Source of the DNA: Streptomyces sp. MUM 2J
GTDB lineage: Bacteria; Actinomycetota; Actinomycetes; Streptomycetales; Streptomycetaceae
DNA length: 64,000 bases
Direction of reading: 5' to 3'
NCBI RefSeq assembly: GCF_022414535.1
Contig: NZ_JADWYM010000005.1
Span: 62,001 to 126,000 of the forward strand
The notes below the pieces were generated by a model that saw only the letters and a program-made list of their open reading frames with translations, did not search any database and was not told where the DNA came from. This document shows positions 34,668-42,209 of the stretch, one piece after another; within the stretch, counting starts at the first letter, position 1, and each line of letters begins with the position of its first letter. The translations under genes were made by a program, and so were the position numbers.

Positions 34668-35090
34668 TCAGCTGCGGACGAACTTCCAGGTGACTGGGAT
34701 GACGCCGAGGTCGGGGGCGGCGAGGGAGCGGAACGCCGGGGCGCTCAGGTCGATGTGGCCCGGAGCGCAGGACCAGCACTTGTCGCGGACCGGGACGGTG
34801 ATGGTCCGGCCGTTGTAGCTGACCTGGACCGATATCCCCGAGCAGAGGGGGTCCAGGTTCGGGTTGGCCGAGGTCCAGTAGGACGGCGAGACCGCGACCA
34901 GGATCTGGGACGAAGCGTCGATCGGCGTGCCGCAGGCGCCGTAGCCCGCATCGTTGTACCAGGTCGCCGTGCCGCTGACGGGCTGGCCGATCGGGACCGC
35001 CGCGTAGGCCGGGTCCGTGCCGAGGGCCGCCATGGTCATGGCGACCGCCCCGGCGGCGAACCAGAGGCGTGCCCGCTTGATTGCCTTCAC
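34668..35090 (-). CDS. Secreted RlpA/expansin-like (double-psi barrel) protein
   Basis: 140 aa from a GTG at 35090 with AGGAG 6 nt upstream. A signal peptide (KAIKRARLWFAAGAVAMTMA..., cleavage near AYA-AVP) precedes a single double-psi beta-barrel: SGTATWYNDAGYGACGTPID, ISVQVSYNGRTITVPVRDKC, and CAPGHIDLSAPAFRSLA. The Cys pattern suggests disulfides, and the acidic residue of the family's HIDLS motif is kept. Such small proteins loosen or bind cell-wall glycans. It starts 26 nt after the chitinase stop, so both act together outside the cell. Confidence 0.85.
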   Translation of the reverse strand: MKAIKRARLWFAAGAVAMTMAALGTDPAYAAVPIGQPVSGTATWYNDAGYGACGTPIDASSQILVAVSPSYWTSANPNLDPLCSGISVQVSYNGRTITVPVRDKCWSCAPGHIDLSAPAFRSLAAPDLGVIPVTWKFVRS

Positions 35091-35116
35091 TGCTGCTCCT
35101 TCGTGGATGGGCTGCT

Positions 35117-36058
35117 TCAGCAGCCCAGGTTCGGGCCCGGGACCGTGCCCAGGATCTGGACGAAGCGCTGGTAGGTGGCGACCCGGTCCTGGACCTCGGC
35201 CGGGTTGCCGCCGTTGCACTCGATGGCGCCGTTGATGCTGCGGATGGTGGCGCCGAAGCCGTAGCCGTCGACGATGGCGTTGTGCGCGGAGGTCGTGCCG
35301 GCGCCCTTCCGGGTGTTCCAGAACCACAGGGCGGTCTTCCAGCTCACCGTCGAGTCGGTCTGCACCAGGCCGGGGTTGTCGAGCAGGTCGATGCCGAGGG
35401 CGTCGCCGGCGGCCTTGTAGTTGAAGTTCCAGCTGAGCTGGAGCGGTCCACGACCGTAGTAGGCCGACTGGCCCGCCGGGCAGCCGTAGGGCTGCGTGGT
35501 GTCGCAGTAGTGCGAGTAGTTGGCGGTGTTCTGCTCCACCACGTAGACCAGTCCGCCGGTTTCGTGGCCGACGTTGGCGAGGAAGGCTGCGGCCTCCTGC
35601 GCGCGGACGGCGGCGCTGCCCGTGGCCGCGAATCCCGGGTAGGCGGCCAGGGCGCCGAGCAGGCCCTGGTATGTGTAGAACGGGCTGCGGTTCGGGAACA
35701 TCTGGTTGAACTGCGCCTGGCTGACCGGGAATCCGGTCGGCGCAGGAGTCGAGGTCGGGCTCGGTGTCGGACTGGGCGAGGGGGCGCAACTGAACGGCGC
35801 CCAGTACCAGGTGCTGACCACCGGGCTGTAGCCAGGATTGTCGTGCAGGGCCTGGTAGTAGTGTCCGTTCGTGTACTGGACGACGGTTCCGGCGGAGTAG
35901 AACTGGCCGCTCACCCAGGCGGGGTAGGTCGCACAGGGGCCGGCCTGGGCCGCCGGCGTCCCGGCGGTCGCGTCGGCCGAGGCGACCGCCGGGAGGGCGA
36001 GTGTCGCGAGTGCGGCGACAATCGCCGAGAGCACTGCGAGCGTGCGCTTCGTGGACAT
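35117..36058 (-). CDS. Secreted family 19 chitinase with chitin-binding module
   Basis: 313 aa from the ATG at 36058 with AAGGGTG upstream. Signal peptide (TLAVLSAIVAALATLALPAVASA), then a CBM5/12-like module (about residues 40-85: YPAWVSGQFYSAGTVVQYTN, HYYQALHDNPGYSP, TWYWAPFSC). A Pro/Ser/Thr linker follows, then the GH19 lysozyme-like domain with catalytic Glu in NVGHETGGLVYVVEQ and the YYGRGPLQLSWNFNY signature. It hydrolyses chitin, typically fungal cell walls. It is divergent from the large LuxR-type regulator. Confidence 0.95.
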   Translation of the reverse strand: MSTKRTLAVLSAIVAALATLALPAVASADATAGTPAAQAGPCATYPAWVSGQFYSAGTVVQYTNGHYYQALHDNPGYSPVVSTWYWAPFSCAPSPSPTPSPTSTPAPTGFPVSQAQFNQMFPNRSPFYTYQGLLGALAAYPGFAATGSAAVRAQEAAAFLANVGHETGGLVYVVEQNTANYSHYCDTTQPYGCPAGQSAYYGRGPLQLSWNFNYKAAGDALGIDLLDNPGLVQTDSTVSWKTALWFWNTRKGAGTTSAHNAIVDGYGFGATIRSINGAIECNGGNPAEVQDRVATYQRFVQILGTVPGPNLGC

Positions 36059-36397
36059 GGCGTCACCCTTCTGCGGTCTCGGGGCGGACCGCGAAGTCAT
36101 GGAGGGGGCGTGTCCGCAGGCGTGGGCCAGGGGGGGTTGCCCGCCTGCGGGCAGCACCATGGTCGGATCGGCGGCCGGGCGACCACCTCCGTACGAACCG
36201 CAGCCCCCGCGAGGTCCGCAGTCGCTCGCGTAACGGCGGTGAACACCGATGCGCGCCCAGGTGGACGCCGGTTCCGCCGTCAGCTGTCGCTGTCGGGTCT
36301 CAGTCAAAGAATTGTCAAAGGTCATACCAATCACGCCGCGCATGCGTGCAAGCTGGGCAGAGGTTGTCTATACCTGTACATCTGACTGGAGCTGGAG
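36059..36397. other. Divergent promoter region, chitinase / LuxR regulator
   Basis: No gene. AGGTTGTCTATACCT (36361-36375) is a dyad resembling the DasR site (consensus TGGTCTAGACCA), and AAGGTCATACCAAT (about 36319-36332) is a second partial match. The stretch from 36300 to 36390 is AT-richer than its surroundings, as expected of promoters. Confidence 0.45.
36361..36375. promoter_or_regulatory. DasR-like dyad
   Basis: AGGT-TGTCTAT-ACCT, 9 of 12 positions matching the DasR-responsive element used to control chitinase genes in Streptomyces. It lies 23 nt before the LuxR-type start and ~300 nt before the chitinase start. The match is imperfect. Confidence 0.35.
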
Positions 36398-38815
36398 ATG
36401 CCCCACCGCGGGACCACCTCGTGCGAGGTCTGCGGACGATCCGTCGGAAGTCCCCTCGGCGACGGGCGCACATCCGCCCGACCTGCGCCGGCACCCCGCT
36501 ACTGCTCGAACGCCTGCCGACAGCGCGCGTACCGCCGGCGCGCTCAAGGGCGCTCGCTCCTGCTCACACAGCTGACCAGCTTCGTCGGCCGCGAGCGCGA
36601 ACTGGAGGAGACGGCACGCCTGTTGCGCGGCACCCGGCTGCTCACCCTGGTGGGGCCCGCAGGCGTGGGCAAGACGCGCCTCGCCGCCGAGCTGGCGGCA
36701 GCCGAGCAGCGCGGCGGCCGCCGCGCGCTCGCGGTGGTCGAGCTGGCCTCGTACGTCGACGGTGCCGCGGCACGCGTGGCCGCGGCCGAGGCCCTGGCCG
36801 GCGCCACCGCGACCCCGGCCAGCGAGGTACTCGTCCTCCTGGACAACTGCGAGCACCTGCTCGACGACTGTGGCCGACTGCTCGGCGAACTGCTCTCCCG
36901 CCATGCGGCGTTGCGGGTGCTGGCCACCAGTCGCGAACCTCTCGACCTGCCCGGCGAGGTCGTCTTCAGTCTCAGCGGGCTCAACCTGCACCCGAAGACG
37001 GCCCCAGCCGTCCCTGCGGGCCGCGAACTGTCCGACGCCGCACGGCTCTTCGTGGACCGGGCCAGGGCGGTCGCACCGGATCTCCGATTCGAAGCCCGCG
37101 ACGCCGCGCAGATCGCGGCCATCTGCGCCCGCCTCGACGGCCTTCCACTCGCCATCGAGCTGGCGGCGCGCCTGGCGCGGGCCTTCCCGCCCGCCGAGAT
37201 CAATGAGCGGCTCACCGACCCGCTCTCCTTCCTGGCCGGCGGCTGGCGCACGGCACCGGGGCGGCACCACAGCCTGCGCGCCGCACTCGACTGGGGGCAC
37301 CGGCTGCTGGACGGCCCGGAGCGGCAACTGTTCCGCAGGCTCTCCGTGCTGCCGGGCCCCTTCGGGGCCGAGACGGCCGCGGCCGTGGCAGGCACGGAGG
37401 ACGACGGCGTCCGCGCGGCGGCCGTTCCGCACCTGCTCGCCCGCCTGGCGGCGAAGTCCCTGGTCGCCTGCGACGTCGACGTCGACGGCCTCGGCTCGGC
37501 GCGGTTCCGGATGCTGGAGCCGATCCGTCACCATGGTCGCGAGTGCCTGCGCGCGGCAGGCGAGGAGGCGGCGACCTACAACCGGTTGACACGGCATCTG
37601 CTCGCCCTGTCGGCCCCGCTGCTGCAGTGGCCTGCCACACCCGACCGGCCACTGCAACGGCTGTGCACCGAGCGGGACACGCTGCGCCACGCCGTCGAAC
37701 GCCTCGGCTCGGACGGGGACGAGCGCGCGCTCGCACTGACGGTCGGCCTCGTCCTCGCCGCCATTCACCAGGGCCGGACCCAGGGCGTCCGCGAGTCGGT
37801 CCGCCGCGCGCTGGCCCGCACCGGGCCGGAGGCGCGGCACCGTGTCGGGGCGTTGGCCGCCGCCGCGCTGCTGGCGGCCTGGGAGTTCGACTATCCGGTG
37901 GCGGCCTGCCGCGCCGCCGAGGCCAGGGCCGTGGCCTCAACCGCACCGGAACCGCTGCCCGACAGGCTGCCGCTACTGCTGTGCCTGGTCGAGGAGGCCT
38001 GTGCCCCGAAGCGCCGCCCGGGGAGGTTGGCGTACTACCTGCGGACCGGCCGCTCGACGCAGGATCCCCTGCTGACCTCGTTCGCCAACAACGCCCTGGC
38101 CTGGCATCTGGTGCAGCACGGCAGGCCGAGGGAGGCGTCGACGCTCGTCGCCGAGGTCCTCCCTGCGCTACGGGACCAGGCCGCGCCCGGCCCGCTGGGT
38201 CTGATGCTGCGCACCGCGGGGGCGATGGCACTCGCGGTGGGCGACGACACGGCGGCGCGGGCCTCCTTCGCGGACTCGCTGGCGGGCTCGGCAGACTGGG
38301 CGAACTGGCCGAACGGCACCGCCTGGTCCGTGGAGGGCCTAGCCGTCGTCGCGATCCGTGCGGGTCGGTTCGAACACGGCCTGCGGCTGCTGGCCGCCGT
38401 CGAGGCCATCACCAGCAGGGACTTCGACGCGGGCGGCGACTGGTGGCAGAACTGCGTCGCGGACGCCTCCGCGCGGGCCTTCGCCGCGTTGCCCGCGGCC
38501 GCGGCGGAGGCGGCCCTCGCATCCGGAGTGGCACTGACGCCGGAGCAGGTCGTCGCCCACGCCGTCCGGCCGGAGGGCCCGCCCGCAGCGGGCCGGGGCG
38601 ACGGCGCGCCGCTCAGCGGCCGGGAGCGGGAGGTGGCGGCGCTGGTCACCGAGGGCCTGAGCAACCGCCAGATCGCGGCCCACCTGTACGTGTCCGTGCG
38701 GACGGTGGAGACTCACGTCCGCAACATCCGCACCGCCCTCGGCCTGCACTCCCGCGCCCAGATCGCCGCCTGGGCCGCCCGGCAGGATGCCGATCCGCTC
38801 CAGAAATCCGTTTAG
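36398..38815 (+). CDS. STAND ATPase / LuxR regulator with N-terminal zinc-ribbon motif
   Basis: 805 aa. Residues 9-45 hold C-E-V-C-G-R ... [15 protein letters not shown], a CxxC...CxxxC zinc-ribbon-like segment. A STAND/NB-ARC ATPase follows (Walker [14 protein letters not shown]; Walker [21 protein letters not shown] sensor; LPLAIELAA). A long helical, TPR-like region comes next, and then a C-terminal LuxR HTH ([20 protein letters not shown], then [18 protein letters not shown]). GGAG lies 6 nt before the ATG. Such proteins need inducer and ATP to activate promoters. Divergence from the chitinase suggests it controls the chitinase/RlpA pair (inferred). Confidence 0.93.
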   Translation: MPHRGTTSCEVCGRSVGSPLGDGRTSARPAPAPRYCSNACRQRAYRRRAQGRSLLLTQLTSFVGRERELEETARLLRGTRLLTLVGPAGVGKTRLAAELAAAEQRGGRRALAVVELASYVDGAAARVAAAEALAGATATPASEVLVLLDNCEHLLDDCGRLLGELLSRHAALRVLATSREPLDLPGEVVFSLSGLNLHPKTAPAVPAGRELSDAARLFVDRARAVAPDLRFEARDAAQIAAICARLDGLPLAIELAARLARAFPPAEINERLTDPLSFLAGGWRTAPGRHHSLRAALDWGHRLLDGPERQLFRRLSVLPGPFGAETAAAVAGTEDDGVRAAAVPHLLARLAAKSLVACDVDVDGLGSARFRMLEPIRHHGRECLRAAGEEAATYNRLTRHLLALSAPLLQWPATPDRPLQRLCTERDTLRHAVERLGSDGDERALALTVGLVLAAIHQGRTQGVRESVRRALARTGPEARHRVGALAAAALLAAWEFDYPVAACRAAEARAVASTAPEPLPDRLPLLLCLVEEACAPKRRPGRLAYYLRTGRSTQDPLLTSFANNALAWHLVQHGRPREASTLVAEVLPALRDQAAPGPLGLMLRTAGAMALAVGDDTAARASFADSLAGSADWANWPNGTAWSVEGLAVVAIRAGRFEHGLRLLAAVEAITSRDFDAGGDWWQNCVADASARAFAALPAAAAEAALASGVALTPEQVVAHAVRPEGPPAAGRGDGAPLSGREREVAALVTEGLSNRQIAAHLYVSVRTVETHVRNIRTALGLHSRAQIAAWAARQDADPLQKSV

Positions 38816-38844
38816 GAAGCGTTCCTTCCGGGCGCAACCGGGGA

Positions 38845-39015
38845 CTGGCCGTTGACGTGCTGGGCCTGGTGATCGCGGTGGTGGTGCTGGCCGCCTCCGT
38901 CCACGACAACGGCGTCGGCGCCGCGCTGCTGGACAAGGTGGTCGTCGGCACCGAGCCGGACACCGTGAAGAAGACCCTGGCGGACCAGGGCATGGAAAGC
39001 AGCGTCCAAGCTTGA
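38845..39015 (+). mobile_element. IS5-like transposase fragment
   Basis: Reads G-L-A-V-D-V-L-G-L-V-I-A-V-V-V-L-A-A-S-V then HDNGVGAALLDKVV to a TGA at 39015. This is the DDE-domain core of IS5-family transposases common in Streptomyces. Start, catalytic triad remainder and terminal repeats are missing. It begins right after the LuxR-type gene. Confidence 0.75.
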
Positions 39016-39039
39016 CGTTCCGACACAGCTCTCGACAAG

Positions 39040-39180
39040 GAATGGCCGAGCGCCACCGGAGCGGTAGAGGGCGTCTGCCGCCACCTGGTCGCCGACCGCC
39101 TCGACATCACAGGCGCCCGCTGGGGCCTTCACGGAGCCGAAGCGATCCTGTGCCTGCGTGCCGAGCTCGCGGACGGCATG
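39040..39180 (+). mobile_element. ISKra4-like transposase C-terminal fragment
   Basis: Reads E-W-P-S-A-T-G-A-V-E-G-V-C-R-H-L-V-A-D-R then LDITGARWGLHGAEAILCLR, matching the end of ISKra4-type transposases ([24 protein letters not shown]). It then runs directly into aminotransferase-derived sequence at about 39200, so it marks a recombination joint. Confidence 0.75.
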
Positions 39181-39200
39181 TTCTCGATCAGCATCCACAG

Positions 39201-39550
39201 ACGGCCTCCGCCACTGGCTGGATCAACCTCGGGCAGGACTTCCCACGCGCCGACAGCCCACCCGGAACCGCCGAGGCCTCCGCTCAAACCAACCGCTCCG
39301 TCACCGAACGCGATCTGCTCGGGACGGGCCTGGAGCAGGCGGGCTTCACGGTCTTCCGCCCGGCGGGCACCTACTTCATCACCGCCGACATCAGGGCGCT
39401 GGGTGAGAGCGACGGCTTCGCCTTCTGCCGCGCCCTGCCGGAACGTTGCGGGGTCGTCGCCGTCCCGAACGCGGTCTTCTACGACCATCGCGAGCAAGGC
39501 GCGCCTTTTGTTCGATTTGCTTTCTGCAAGCGGAAGGGTGTGATAGAAGC
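39201..39550 (+). pseudogene. Aminotransferase remnants: short N-terminal piece and the C-terminal domain
   Basis: First, T-A-S-A-T-G-W-I-N-L-G-Q-D-F-P (39201-39245) is a second, decayed copy of the STGSINLGQGFP block. Then, from 39303, E-R-D-L-L-G-T-G-L-E-Q-A-G-F-T-V-F continues as RPAGTYFITADIRALGESDG, FCRALPERCGVVAVPNAVFY and FVRFAFCKR, the small domain missing from 33672-34435. Near 39500 codons shift to T-ending forms, a sign of decay. Everything between PLP region and small domain is absent here. Confidence 0.82.
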
Positions 39551-39776
39551 AGCAGTAGGCGACCACCCGGAAGTGGTGTACGTACTGGGTGACCAGATGA
39601 GCCACGGCAGACGCGTAGATGTAGAGCGCGCGGTCCAACTCGTGGACGTTGCGGATGTAATCGGGCATGGGCGGGGAGTCCGACCCGGCGGACTTCCAGA
39701 CCCAGCGGTTCAGCCCGGCCCACCTGGGCAGTTCGATTCGAAATTCTACGGATGGAACCCTTTCAACCCTGGACAC
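39545..39776 (-). CDS. Possible truncated gene of unknown origin
   Basis: From a GTG at 39776 (GGGGG 7-8 nt upstream) the minus strand reads V-E-F-R-I-E-L-P-R-W-A-G-L-N-R-W-V-W-K-S and later Y-I-R-N-V-H-E-L-D-R-A-L-Y-I-Y-A-S-A-V-A, plausible protein with mixed codon use. Past 39545 it runs antisense into the aminotransferase remnant, so it is either cut at that joint or spurious. No family recognised. Confidence 0.3.
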
Positions 39777-40123
39777 GTGTAACCCCCTGCAACTTGCCTG
39801 CGCAACGCGATTCGCACAGAAATTCGACCCTAACGAGTTCGTGCATGGTTGGTGCGTTTACCTTGCACCTCTGCAAGCGGCCAAGCGTGCTGGAGGAGGC
39901 CGCATCCCGGTTCAAGTCGCCGGGCGCGTAACAGCTGTACGGACTGGGCTCCTGGGTAGACCTCACCCCCGCACCGGAGGAGCCACGTGCCGGTAGTCCA
40001 GGCCGGTGCGCTGGCCGTCGTCGTGGCAGGAAAATGGGGCCGGTGTCCGTCCGGGACGCCGATGGATCTGTTCCACCTTCCGGATCGGTGCTGCCGGACA
40101 TTCTGCCCCGATGCCAGGAGTGC
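39777..40123. other. Lower-GC intergenic segment with small inverted repeats
   Basis: Holds CTTGCA/CCTC/TGCAAG (39862-39877) and TTGC/CTGC/GCAA (about 39795-39806), AT-richer than flanks. No supportable gene. It looks like foreign DNA or a promoter region for the minus-strand fragment. Confidence 0.4.
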
Positions 40124-40387
40124 TCAGGTGTCGTGGACGGTGGAGCGATGCCCGACGTGGACGACCCACACCACCGGCTCGCCGTTGTCGATGGTGTAGA
40201 TCACGCGGTAGTCGCCTACTCGCAGGCGGCGCCGGTCGGGCTGGGAGCCGAGGGCCGTGGTGCTGAACCCCGTCGGGTCGCTCTCCAGCTCAGTCAGCCT
40301 GGCCAGAATGCGGAGGGCCGTGCCACGCGGGACCTTGCGGAGTTCGGCCTGAGCCTCGGCTCGGACGACGGTGCGGTACTCACTCAC
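40124..40387 (-). CDS. RelE/ParE-type toxin
   Basis: 87 aa. RelE fold: YRTVVRAEAQAELRKVPRGT, ILARLTELESDPTG, and DRRRLRVGDYRVIYTIDNGE with the basic residues and Tyr of the mRNA-cleaving pocket, ending VVHVGHRSTVHD. The start overlaps the antitoxin stop by 8 nt. RelE toxins cut mRNA in the ribosomal A site when free of antitoxin. Confidence 0.93.
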   Translation of the reverse strand: MSEYRTVVRAEAQAELRKVPRGTALRILARLTELESDPTGFSTTALGSQPDRRRLRVGDYRVIYTIDNGEPVVWVVHVGHRSTVHDT

Positions 40388-40649
40388 TGCGCGCCAGCGT
40401 CTCCCTCATGATGTCCTCGATCGGGATGCCGGGCGCCGGGTCGGCCATGCGCTCGTCGATGATCCGGTTGATCTCGCGCTCTTCCCACTCCTGGTATTTG
40501 CGCAGCACCTCAATGGACACCACGGCAGCGACCTGCTTGCCGCGCCGGGTGATGACGGTGGGTACATCGTCCCGGTCGGCCCGCTCAACGACCTCGGCCA
40601 GGTGTGCCCGGACATCGCGGATGGACTCCATGGGCATGGGCTGCGTCAT
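40380..40649 (-). CDS. Phd/YefM-type antitoxin
   Basis: 89 aa from ATG 40649. Phd/YefM fold: MESIRDVRAHLAEVVERADR, then VPTVITRRGKQVAAVVSIEV. The extended C-terminus (EWEEREINRIIDERMADPAP) should wrap the toxin. It precedes the toxin with 8-nt overlap and represses the pair. A palindrome at 40675-40684 is the likely operator. Confidence 0.93.
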   Translation of the reverse strand: MTQPMPMESIRDVRAHLAEVVERADRDDVPTVITRRGKQVAAVVSIEVLRKYQEWEEREINRIIDERMADPAPGIPIEDIMRETLARSE

Positions 40650-40674
40650 GCGCTCAAGAGTACCGAGTGTCTCA

Positions 40675-40684
40675 TGTGTACACA
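40675..40684. promoter_or_regulatory. Palindrome TGTGTACACA upstream of the antitoxin
   Basis: A perfect 10-bp palindrome 26 nt before the antitoxin start, in the size and position of Phd/YefM operators (core TGTACA). Confidence 0.6.
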
Positions 40685-40742
40685 AAGGCGCGCTCAAGGT
40701 GCAGACCTGTGAGCCCGCATGCGAATGAGTCCGGAAACGCCA

Positions 40743-40792
40743 GAGCCCGGCCCTGGCACGCGACCGTGATGGTCGGTGCCCTGGCCGGGCTC
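40743..40792 (-). terminator. Long hairpin after the YbjN gene
   Basis: GAGCCCGGCC, mismatch, GGCAC, bulge, CGACC / GTGAT / GGTCG, GTGCC, GGCCGGGCTC: about 20 pairs, 67 nt beyond the stop at 40859 and facing the TA operon from the opposite side. Confidence 0.7.
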
Positions 40793-40858
40793 GGTTCGGC
40801 TGCCGGCGCGGGTCCGGTCGTGATCGCGGACGCGTCGCCGCGGGAGCCGGGCGGCGGA

Positions 40859-41389
40859 CTACTCGTCGCCCTCTTCGGGCTTCTCTGCCTCGTTGACCTC
40901 CTGCTCCAGGCCGAGCTGCTCCACGAGCCAGCGGTCGAACTCGATCGCGGCCCGCACCCAGCTCACCGTGGAGGAGACGAAGAACTCCAGGTTGACACCC
41001 GTGCCGATCAGCATCTGTGCCTCGCCGATGAGGCGGACCGTGCCGTCGTCGTGGGTGTGCGTGTAGACCTTGGGCCACAGGGTGCGGCGGTTCCAGTCGT
41101 CGATGGACTCCAGCAGCTGAGGCTTCTCGTCGATCTCGTGGGGCCGGTCGTAGAACGTCCGCACGGAGAAGACCTGCTGGTCACCCTCACCGCGGAACAT
41201 GAAGTACGTACGGAACTGCTCCCACGGAGCGGCGAGGTCGCCTTCCTCGTCGATGACGTACTTGAGCTCCATCTGGTCCAGGAGCTGCTTCACGAGATCC
41301 TGATCCGGGACGACGGGGCCCGCCGGTCCTTGGGGCTGCGGCTCGGGCTGGCCCCCGAAGTTCGGAATCGAGGACGGGTCGATGCTCAC
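40859..41389 (-). CDS. YbjN domain protein
   Basis: 176 aa from a GTG at 41389 (S-I-D-P-S-S-I-P-N-F). YbjN/type III chaperone-like fold: LVKQLLDQMELKYVIDEEGD, PWEQFRTYFMFRGEGDQQVF, VRLIGEAQMLIGTGVNLEFF, SWVRAAIEFDRWLVEQLGL. A Pro/Gln-rich head and acidic tail flank it. The family is thought to assist protein or envelope regulation; the role in Streptomyces is not known. Confidence 0.88.
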   Translation of the reverse strand: MSIDPSSIPNFGGQPEPQPQGPAGPVVPDQDLVKQLLDQMELKYVIDEEGDLAAPWEQFRTYFMFRGEGDQQVFSVRTFYDRPHEIDEKPQLLESIDDWNRRTLWPKVYTHTHDDGTVRLIGEAQMLIGTGVNLEFFVSSTVSWVRAAIEFDRWLVEQLGLEQEVNEAEKPEEGDE

Positions 41390-41457
41390 CGTGTATTTCC
41401 CTTCGTACGGATTCCGCCATCCTCCCTCACCGGGGGAGGGGGGAAGCAAGCCCCGGC

Positions 41458-42177
41458 GTGCCCTGTCAGCCGTCGGCTGACATGATCTGGCCGGTCGGAG
41501 GCCAACCGGGACGGGGGAGGGGCGGGCGCACGACGGGGGCGGCAACGAAGGCCGTGCCGGCGCGGACCGCGGTGCCCGGGCGGACCAGGTGGTCGGTGGT
41601 GGCGGTGATCCTCGCCCTGCCGCCGTCGCTCCTGGCCGACCTGGCCGCGCCGGCGGTGCCCTTCCTGATCTCGGACGACCCGCTCGGCGGCACCTCGGAG
41701 AAGGCGCCGTGCGCCGACGCGCTCGCCTTCGGCGGGGCGCGGCCGCCGGCGGGCGTGTACGCCACCGGCCGCCGGGTGGAGTCCCGGCTGCACCCGTACC
41801 GCGCGGGCACCTTCCGCATGCCGCGCGCGGCGGTCCGAGGCTGGCTGACGGGCCCGTCCCCGCAGGGGGGGAGCCCGGGACGGCGGGGTGCGATCACGGA
41901 GCGGATCTCTGTCTCGAACTCGGCGCCGAGAAGCAGGGTGGGCTCCGGCAGGCGCCGAGGCCCACGCCGTGACCGGGAACGTGACGCAGGAGGACGCGAC
42001 CACCGCACGGGTGCGGTGGTCGTCCGCCCTCCCTGCACCGGGCCGCGCCGCGTGGACGTGAACGCCCCGGTGCCCTACGACGGGGAGCACGGACACCGGG
42101 CGGCGGGGCATGTCGGTCCGAAGGGCGCGGACGAGTCTCCCGACACCGTCCCCGTCGCCTTCGACGCGTTCACCTGA
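41458..42177 (+). pseudogene. Probably frameshifted membrane/secreted protein gene
   Basis: The first ~110 codons are coding-like with a membrane segment (WSVVAVILALPPSLLADLAA) and PCADALAFGGARPPAGVYAT, VESRLHPYRAGTFRMPRAA. After about 41850 plausible protein hops between frames: ADLCLELGAEKQGG in one, AHAVTGNVTQEDATTARVRW in a second, DVNAPVPYDGEHGHRAAGH back in the first. An 8-bp dyad TGTCAGCC/GTC/GGCTGACA (41464-41482) covers the start region. Family not recognised. Confidence 0.5.
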
Positions 42178-42209
42178 CCGTTCGACCGCCGGCCCGGGCC
42201 GTGCGGCGG

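Noticed and set aside
39906-39924. tRNA T-arm-like CCCGG-TTCAAGT...CCGGG
   Set aside because: Spacing is off by two bases and no D, anticodon or acceptor arms can be drawn.
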